Origin: Lysobacteraceae bacterium NML08-0793 | Lineage (GTDB): Bacteria; Pseudomonadota; Gammaproteobacteria; Xanthomonadales; Xanthomonadaceae | DNA length: 64,000 nt | Assembly: GCA_002798275.1 (NCBI GenBank) | Contig: NWQR01000001.1 | Coordinates: 651,672-715,671 of the forward strand | Reading direction: 5' to 3' | Shown: positions 58,970 through 64,000 of the stretch, in pieces | How the letters are laid out: the number at the start of each line of letters is the position of its first letter | Position numbering within the stretch: the stretch's first letter is position 1 | The notes under the pieces: model-generated | The model's input: only the letters and a program-made list of their open reading frames with translations | Told to the model about the DNA's origin: nothing | Database searches by the model: none | Made by a program: the position numbers and the translations under genes

Positions 58970-60114
58970 GCGCCGGGCGACTCCGCATCATCAGGCTGCG
59001 ACGACTCACCGACATAGGCGCGGCTCTGGTGATAGCGCTCCACCGCAAAATGCAGCATCACGTTCACCACCGCCGCCACCGGCAACGCCAGCAGCATGCC
59101 GAGGAAGCCAAACAGCACCCCGCCCGCCATCACCGCAAAAATGACCGCCATCGGGTGCAGGCCAATACGCTCGCCAACCAGTTTTGGCGTGAGGATGTAG
59201 CTTTCCACCAACTGCGCGACGGTAAATACCACGCCCACGCCCAGCAACATCGGCCAGCTCCCTCCCTGCACCAGCGCGGCGATTGTCCCCATGATGACCA
59301 CCGAGGCCGGCCCCAGATACGGCACAAAACTCAACAGCCCGCCGATGACGCCAATCAGCAGCCCTACTTTCACGCCAACCAGCCACAAACCGAGGCCATA
59401 CATCAGAGCGAGCGCTGCCATCACCAGAAATTGCCCGCGCAAAAAACCGCCCAGCACGTCGTCCGATTCTCTGGCAAGACGGCTCACGGTGGCGATATGG
59501 TCACGCGGCACCAGCGCCGCAATGCGTTCGACAAATTTGTCCCAGTCGCGCAAAAAGAAAAACGCCAGCACCGGCACCAGCACCAGATTGGCAAGCCACA
59601 GCACAATCCCCATCCCGGAACGGGAAACAAATGCCAATACCGAGGTAGCCATCCCCCCGACCCGCTGCCAGTGCGCCTGCAACATGTCCAGCAGATGCCC
59701 GCTCGAAAGCCAAGCGGTCAAATCGAAGTCGAAGTGTTTTTGCAACCAAGGGCTGAGCTGCCCATGAAACCAGCGGCTGAACCAAGCCTGATATTCCGGC
59801 CAAGACTCCACTAGAGTCATCACCTGACGCACAATCATCGGCACCAGAATCAGCAATACCGCCAGCAGCAGCAAGGTCATGGCGACAAATACCAACATCA
59901 CCGCCGTGATCCGCGAATGCCCCCGCGCTTCGAGCCTGTCCACCAGCGGGTCGCCCATCCAGCCCAGAATGGCCGCGGCCACGAACGGGGTCAGAATGGG
60001 CGCCAGCAGGCTGATTACCCACAGGATGCCCAGTGCCAATGCCACCCATTGCACCCGACGGAAGAAGGCGGCGATATCCGCCAGAGACTGCTGACGGCTC
60101 GGTGCAGGACTCAT
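58966..60114 (-). CDS. AI-2E family transporter (PerM-like)
   Basis: A 382-residue membrane protein with seven to eight hydrophobic segments and the family's long periplasmic loop after the third (about 100-150). The family signature is near GLLSFVPYLGP and GVGVVFTVAQLVESYILTPKLVG. Members include PerM and the AI-2 exporter TqsA, and some act as small-molecule or Na+/H+ exporters; the substrate here is unknown. The ATG at 60114 has GAGGAA upstream. It lies between DUF2066 and hda, the usual gammaproteobacterial order. Confidence 0.9.
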
Positions 60115-60124
60115 CAGACGTTCC

Positions 60125-61201
60125 TCAGCGCAAAATGAAGCGGGTATTGTCTTCGCCTTCGACCGGCGCCAGCACGCCATCGCGCGCCAGTGCCCGGGTG
60201 AAGCCCGCCAAGCCACTCTTCAAATGCAGGCGCAGCACCCATTCGCTGCCCGCCGCGGACACCGGCACAACGCTGCCCACCAGTGGATGACCTTCCAACC
60301 AGCCCATCAGGCGCAGATAGTCATTGGCACTGCCAATCCCGCTGATGGTGATGGTGAAATCGCCCGGCGGGCTGGCCGGCGCCGTGGCGCGGGCATATTT
60401 GCGAATCAGCGCATCGGCGGCCATGTCGGCACCGCCGGCCATCGTCCGGCGGGCATCCGCATCGCTGCTGGAAGTGCGTGCAAGCACCTTGCCGTCATCA
60501 ACAAAAATCCAGTCCGCCCGCCAGCCATTACCGGCACGATAGAGCTTGCCGAGCAGCTGCATGGGCGGCAGATACGCCCGCGAAGTGCGCGCCACCGCTG
60601 CGGTATCGCCACGCCAAATGGCACCGGCCATGGCCTGTTCTGCGGCATTCCCCGCCGGCAAGCCCAGCGCATAACCACGGGCACGGGCACGGTCAAGAAT
60701 GGCGCGTGCCGCATTGTTCTGTTGCAGCCCGACCAGACGCGAGCCAGAGCCATCATCAATCGCCAGCCACAGCACCGGCTTGGGGCGGGGCGAAGGCCAT
60801 ACCGGCAGCCCGACCATCTTGACCAGCTCATCCACCTTGTCGGGACTAAAGCGCACCACCATCACGGTATTGAAGGTCGGCGCACCGCTGGCCGAGCGCC
60901 CCTCGTCCTGCCGATAGTCATAGCCTTCCACATATTCCCTAGCGCGACGCAGTTCCTCTGCCATGCCGGGGCGTGCACCAGGGTTGCGCTCGCCGGACAT
61001 ATTCGCAAGCACCTGCGACAAGGCGCGTGCAAAACCACCATTGCGTTCATTTTCAGATTGCGAGCGCACCGTAACTTCGGCTTGATAAGCCCCCTGCCCA
61101 CGCGCACGCTGACCTCCCTCAGAGGCGCGCTGCGCCAATGCCGGCAACATGCAAATGGCCAATAACAGGGCAAAAGCCCATTGGATGACTGAACGCATCA
61201 T
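60125..61201 (-). CDS. DUF2066 domain secreted protein
   Basis: A 358-residue exported protein: signal peptide (about 1-25, ending MLPALAQ) followed by a DUF2066 domain (about 50-200) containing NERNGGFARALSQVLANMSG and YRQDEGRSASGAP, then an Ala-rich C-terminal region. No function is known. It lies between purM (divergent) and the PerM-like gene, a linkage kept across many gammaproteobacteria. ATG 61201 or the adjacent 61198 can serve as start. Confidence 0.85.
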   Translation of the reverse strand: MMRSVIQWAFALLLAICMLPALAQRASEGGQRARGQGAYQAEVTVRSQSENERNGGFARALSQVLANMSGERNPGARPGMAEELRRAREYVEGYDYRQDEGRSASGAPTFNTVMVVRFSPDKVDELVKMVGLPVWPSPRPKPVLWLAIDDGSGSRLVGLQQNNAARAILDRARARGYALGLPAGNAAEQAMAGAIWRGDTAAVARTSRAYLPPMQLLGKLYRAGNGWRADWIFVDDGKVLARTSSSDADARRTMAGGADMAADALIRKYARATAPASPPGDFTITISGIGSANDYLRLMGWLEGHPLVGSVVPVSAAGSEWVLRLHLKSGLAGFTRALARDGVLAPVEGEDNTRFILR

Positions 61202-61308
61202 CAAGTTCCAGGTCGATTGAACGGCCAATGTTGCCGCAGCCGGGCGCTCGCGTCCATCATCAAGCATTCAGGCGCTAAAATTGGCATCCCTTGTTGGAGC
61301 CAATAGCC

Positions 61309-62358
61309 GTGAACAATCCTGCCCCCCTGACTTACCGCGATGCCGGTGTGGATATTGATGCCGGAAACGAACTGGTCGAACGCATCAAACCCTTGGTGAA
61401 AAAAAGCTTTCGCCCAGAGGTGATGGGCGGACTGGGCGGCTTTGGCGCGATGTTCGACCTGTCAGCCAAATACCGCGAGCCGGTTCTGGTTTCCGGCACC
61501 GATGGGGTCGGCACCAAACTGAAGCTGGCACAGCAATTGGGGCGCCACGACAGCATCGGCATCGACCTAGTGGCGATGTGCGTCAACGACGTACTGGTAC
61601 AGGGCGCCGAGCCGCTGTTTTTCCTTGACTACTTCGCCACCGGCAAGCTGGACATCGACACCACCACTGCGGTGGTGGGCGGCATTGCTGCGGGCTGCAC
61701 GGAAGCCGGTTGCGCCCTGATTGGCGGCGAAACCGCCGAAATGCCCGATATGTACGCACCGGGTGAATACGACTTGGCCGGTTTTTGCGTGGCCGGTGTT
61801 GAAAAGAGCGAAATCCGCGATGGCAGCCGTGTCCAGGCTGGCGATGTGCTGATTGGCATTGCCTCCAGCGGCCCGCACTCCAATGGCTACTCGCTGATCC
61901 GCAAAATCCTGGCACGCAGCGGCACCCCGATGGGCTACGACCTCGGCGGGCAGACGCTGGAAGACGCGCTGATGGCGCCGACCCGCCTGTATGTGAAGCC
62001 GGTGCTGCAACTGCTGCGCGGCGCGCATGGCCAAGATATTCACGCCATGGCGCATATCACCGGCGGCGGCCTTACCGAAAACATCATCCGTGTCGTTCCC
62101 GAAGGCTTGGGGCTAGACATTGATGCCCGCACATTGACGCTGCCCGCAGTATTCCAATGGCTGCAACGCGAAGGCGCCGTGCCGCTGGAAGAAATGTGGC
62201 GCACCTTCAACTGCGGCATCGGCTTTGTGTTCGTGGTACCCGCCACTGCCGCCGCCGCAGTCAGCACAGAGCTCGATACCTTGGGGCTTGCACCGCGCCA
62301 GATCGGCGAGGTGGTCGCACGCAGCGAAGGCGAGCGTGTGCGCTATACCCACGCATGA
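61309..62358 (+). CDS. purM: Phosphoribosylformylglycinamidine cyclo-ligase
   Basis: Makes 5-aminoimidazole ribotide in purine synthesis, using ATP. The 349-residue cytosolic enzyme has the N-terminal [20 protein letters not shown] motif, [12 protein letters not shown] near residue 65, and [11 protein letters not shown] near 140. The GTG at 61309 has GGAG about 9 bases upstream and gives the normal length; a TTG at 61291 is less likely. Coupled to purN by an ATGA overlap. Confidence 0.97.
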   Translation: MNNPAPLTYRDAGVDIDAGNELVERIKPLVKKSFRPEVMGGLGGFGAMFDLSAKYREPVLVSGTDGVGTKLKLAQQLGRHDSIGIDLVAMCVNDVLVQGAEPLFFLDYFATGKLDIDTTTAVVGGIAAGCTEAGCALIGGETAEMPDMYAPGEYDLAGFCVAGVEKSEIRDGSRVQAGDVLIGIASSGPHSNGYSLIRKILARSGTPMGYDLGGQTLEDALMAPTRLYVKPVLQLLRGAHGQDIHAMAHITGGGLTENIIRVVPEGLGLDIDARTLTLPAVFQWLQREGAVPLEEMWRTFNCGIGFVFVVPATAAAAVSTELDTLGLAPRQIGEVVARSEGERVRYTHA

Positions 62359-62939
62359 GCCTGCCACGCATCGCTGTGCTCGCCTCCGGGCGCGGCAGCA
62401 ATCTGCAAGCCATTCTCGATGCCATCGACAACGGGCAGCTGCTCGCGCAAGTGGTCGGCGTGTTTTCCGACAAGCCCGGCTGCCCCGCCCTTGGCCGGGT
62501 AGATGAAACCCGCCGCTGGTCGCTCGATGCCACTCAAGCGCCCAGCCGCGCGGCCTTTGATGATGCCCTGACGCACGCCGTGGCCGCCGTAAACCCGGAT
62601 TGGGTGGTGTGTGCCGGCTTCATACGCATTCTGGGGGCGGGCTTCGTGAGCCGCTTCGCCGACCGCCTCATCAATATCCACCCCTCGCTGCTCCCCAAAT
62701 ACAAGGGGCTGCACACCCACCGGCGCGCACTGGAAGCCGGTGATGCCGAACATGGCGCCAGTGTGCACTGGGTGATTCCGGCACTCGATGCCGGCGAAGT
62801 CATCGCACAAACCCGCATCCCGATACTGCCCGGAGATACCCCGGAAATACTGGCCGCGCGTCTACTGCCTTACGAACACCGCCTCTTGGTCGAGGTTTTG
62901 CAGCGCGCCAGCCACGGCCAACTTTCGCCTCCCATCTGA
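62355..62939 (+). CDS. purN: Phosphoribosylglycinamide formyltransferase
   Basis: Transfers a formyl group from 10-formyltetrahydrofolate to GAR, the third step of purine synthesis. The 194-residue enzyme has the N-terminal [13 protein letters not shown] phosphate loop, the [17 protein letters not shown] active-site region (catalytic Asn and His) and the C-terminal DAGEVIAQ with the catalytic Asp. It is the second gene of the purMN pair. Confidence 0.97.
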   Translation: MSLPRIAVLASGRGSNLQAILDAIDNGQLLAQVVGVFSDKPGCPALGRVDETRRWSLDATQAPSRAAFDDALTHAVAAVNPDWVVCAGFIRILGAGFVSRFADRLINIHPSLLPKYKGLHTHRRALEAGDAEHGASVHWVIPALDAGEVIAQTRIPILPGDTPEILAARLLPYEHRLLVEVLQRASHGQLSPPI

Positions 62940-63031
62940 ACTCCTGCCAACTACCGGCCAGACACGGCTCGGCTATCAAGCCCGAAGGCGCTAAATTGCA
63001 AGGCCGGTTCAATCCACCTCAAGGAATCCAC

Positions 63032-63718
63032 ATGCTTATCAATGCCAGGACGCTTGCCACCACCAGCCTGCTGCTTACCCTAGCCGCGCCACTTGCCCAA
63101 GCCGGCGAGCTACGCGCTTTCGATGCGACCTATCGCGCCAATTACAACAACATGGAGGCCAATGCCTCGATGTCGCTGAAAAGCAGTACCCCAAACCGCT
63201 GGACTTACAGCATGAGCGTGCAGAACGCGCTGGCGCGCCTTAGCCGCAGTGCCGAGGTAGATGCCAGCGGCGAGCGACTGCGGCCATTGTCGAACCGCGA
63301 AGACATCAACATGTTGGTCAAACGGCGCAGCAAGCAGGGGCGCTATGACTGGAGCAGCCGCCAGGCGCGCTGGAGTGGTGATGTCAAAGCCGACCGCCAA
63401 GGCCCCATCGCCCTGCAAAATGGCGATGTTGACGGCATGACTTTGAACCTGGTCATCGTCCAAGATGCCCTCGCCAACCGGCCGATGCGCTACCGGCTTA
63501 TCGAAAACGGCAAAGCCACCTCGTTGAGCTTCAATGTCTCCGGCCGAGAAAACCTCACCATCGCTGGCAAAGCCACCCCCACCATCCGCGTGGTCAGCAA
63601 TAACGGCGATACCACCCGCACCCTGTGGATTGCCGAAGGCATCCCGGTTCCGGTGCGTATCCAGCAGCGCGAGGATGATGGCGACACCATCGACCTCAGC
63701 CTGCAAGCCATTCGCTAA
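63032..63718 (+). CDS. DUF3108 domain exported protein
   Basis: A 228-residue protein with a signal peptide (about 1-24, cleavage near LAQAGE) and a DUF3108 beta-rich domain (about 25-225; WTYSMSVQNALARLSR, DVDGMTLNLVIVQDALANRP, VRIQQREDDGDTIDL). The family is periplasmic or outer-membrane associated with unknown function, and often follows purN in xanthomonads. AAGGA about 7 bases before ATG 63032 fixes the start. Confidence 0.85.
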   Translation: MLINARTLATTSLLLTLAAPLAQAGELRAFDATYRANYNNMEANASMSLKSSTPNRWTYSMSVQNALARLSRSAEVDASGERLRPLSNREDINMLVKRRSKQGRYDWSSRQARWSGDVKADRQGPIALQNGDVDGMTLNLVIVQDALANRPMRYRLIENGKATSLSFNVSGRENLTIAGKATPTIRVVSNNGDTTRTLWIAEGIPVPVRIQQREDDGDTIDLSLQAIR

Positions 63719-63797
63719 AGACAAGCCTGTCGATCACATCCAGCCACTGAAATCACAACGCGCACTTGGCAACTGGATCGCATCCCGACAGTACACC

Positions 63798-64000
63798 TGA
63801 CCTGCCTCGAGATTTTCGGACCATTTGAAAGTTGAGAAGATGGCCTCCTTCAAGAGAGGAAGAGACATGAGGCAGAGCCGTTTCAGTGAGTCACAGATGG
63901 TTGCGATTCTTCGGGAGGCCGAGCGTAGCTCGGTTGTTGAGGCATCGAAGGCGCATGGGATAAGCGAGCAGACGCTATACGCATGGCGCAAGCGTTTTGG
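63798..64000 (+). mobile_element. Left end of an IS3-family (IS407-like) element, cut by the window
   Basis: The sequence TGACCTGCCTCGAGATTTTC starting at 63798 resembles the TGACCTGCC ends of IS407-group elements, followed by about 70 bases to the first transposase ORF. The element begins 80 bases after the DUF3108 stop. Its right end and target duplication lie beyond the window. Confidence 0.7.
63867..64000 (+). CDS. IS3-family transposase OrfA, partial (N-terminus only)
   Basis: Only the first 44 codons are in the window. They encode a helix-turn-helix of the IS3 OrfA type: MRQSRFSESQMVAILREAER followed by HGISEQTLYAWRKRF, which matches the DNA-binding domain of IS3-family OrfA proteins. 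AGAGGAAG lies just before the ATG. Whether OrfB is intact cannot be seen. Confidence 0.85.
   Translation, partial: MRQSRFSESQMVAILREAERSSVVEASKAHGISEQTLYAWRKRF

Overview
The window is a GC-rich bacterial chromosome segment with very tight gene packing. Most neighbouring genes share ATGA or TGATG start/stop overlaps. Several features point to a gammaproteobacterium, most likely of the Xanthomonadales/Lysobacterales: a complete mraZ-to-ftsZ division and cell-wall cluster, an LpoA-YraN pair, AmgK-MurU, an Hda-PerM-DUF2066 block divergent from purM-purN, a SUF operon headed by an Rrf2 regulator, and an H-NS protein of the short xanthomonad/Burkholderia type. This placement is inferred from gene content and order; no species is claimed.

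Layout. 1-3.8 kb (minus strand): a formaldehyde-detoxification set. frmR and frmA sit with an ICMT-like membrane methyltransferase, and fghA is separated from them by a phospholipase-D-like gene. The frmR promoter and a 17-bp palindromic operator are readable. 3.8-5.8 kb: a PiT phosphate transporter and a NUDIX hydrolase. 5.9-21.7 kb (minus): mraZ-rsmH-ftsL-ftsI-murE-murF-mraY-ftsW-murG-murC-ddl-ftsQ-ftsA-ftsZ, with a clear promoter overlapped by four MraZ boxes. lpxC is not at its usual place after ftsZ. 22.0-22.4 kb: the RNase P RNA gene. 22.5-25.1 kb: rsmI divergent from lpoA-yraN.

25.1-27.5 kb is the main accessory islet. It holds a C39-peptidase ABC transporter gene reduced by a large internal deletion, an AT-rich secreted ChaN/TraB-like gene, an unknown 88-residue frame and an IS1016-like (IS1595 family) insertion sequence. 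27.6-31.7 kb: an AlgR/LytTR response regulator, a carboxylesterase, tRNA-Ile(CAU), rpoD and dtd. 31.8-38.5 kb: an LpxL-type acyltransferase, two bacterial PH-domain proteins (YdbS/YdbT type), rimI, a HolD-like gene, pssA, a DUF4124 gene with an almost ideal CRP-type palindrome touching its ribosome-binding site, and proS. 38.6-43.9 kb: hns, a ThrE-type exporter and a four-gene Mla/Pqi-like lipid transporter operon. 44.0-47.6 kb: ETF-ubiquinone oxidoreductase translationally coupled to a large WbsX-RgpF glycan protein.

47.7-54.2 kb: the SUF iron-sulfur operon (rrf2-sufB-lprI-like-sufC-sufD-sufS-GNAT-Rieske). The lprI-like gene inserted in it is unusual. 54.3-54.8 kb: a ComEA-like secreted helix-hairpin-helix protein whose 3' end contains fifteen perfect copies of an 8-bp repeat, a candidate hypermutable locus. 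55-64 kb: an M20 peptidase, amgK-murU (peptidoglycan recycling), hda-perM-DUF2066, purM-purN, a DUF3108 protein and the left end of an IS3-family (IS407-like) element cut by the window edge.

Most of the window is housekeeping. No complete new system was found. The best leads are the slippage-prone comEA tail, the C39-transporter relic with its AT-rich neighbours, the CRP-type site at the DUF4124 gene, and the extra genes inside the frm and suf operons.
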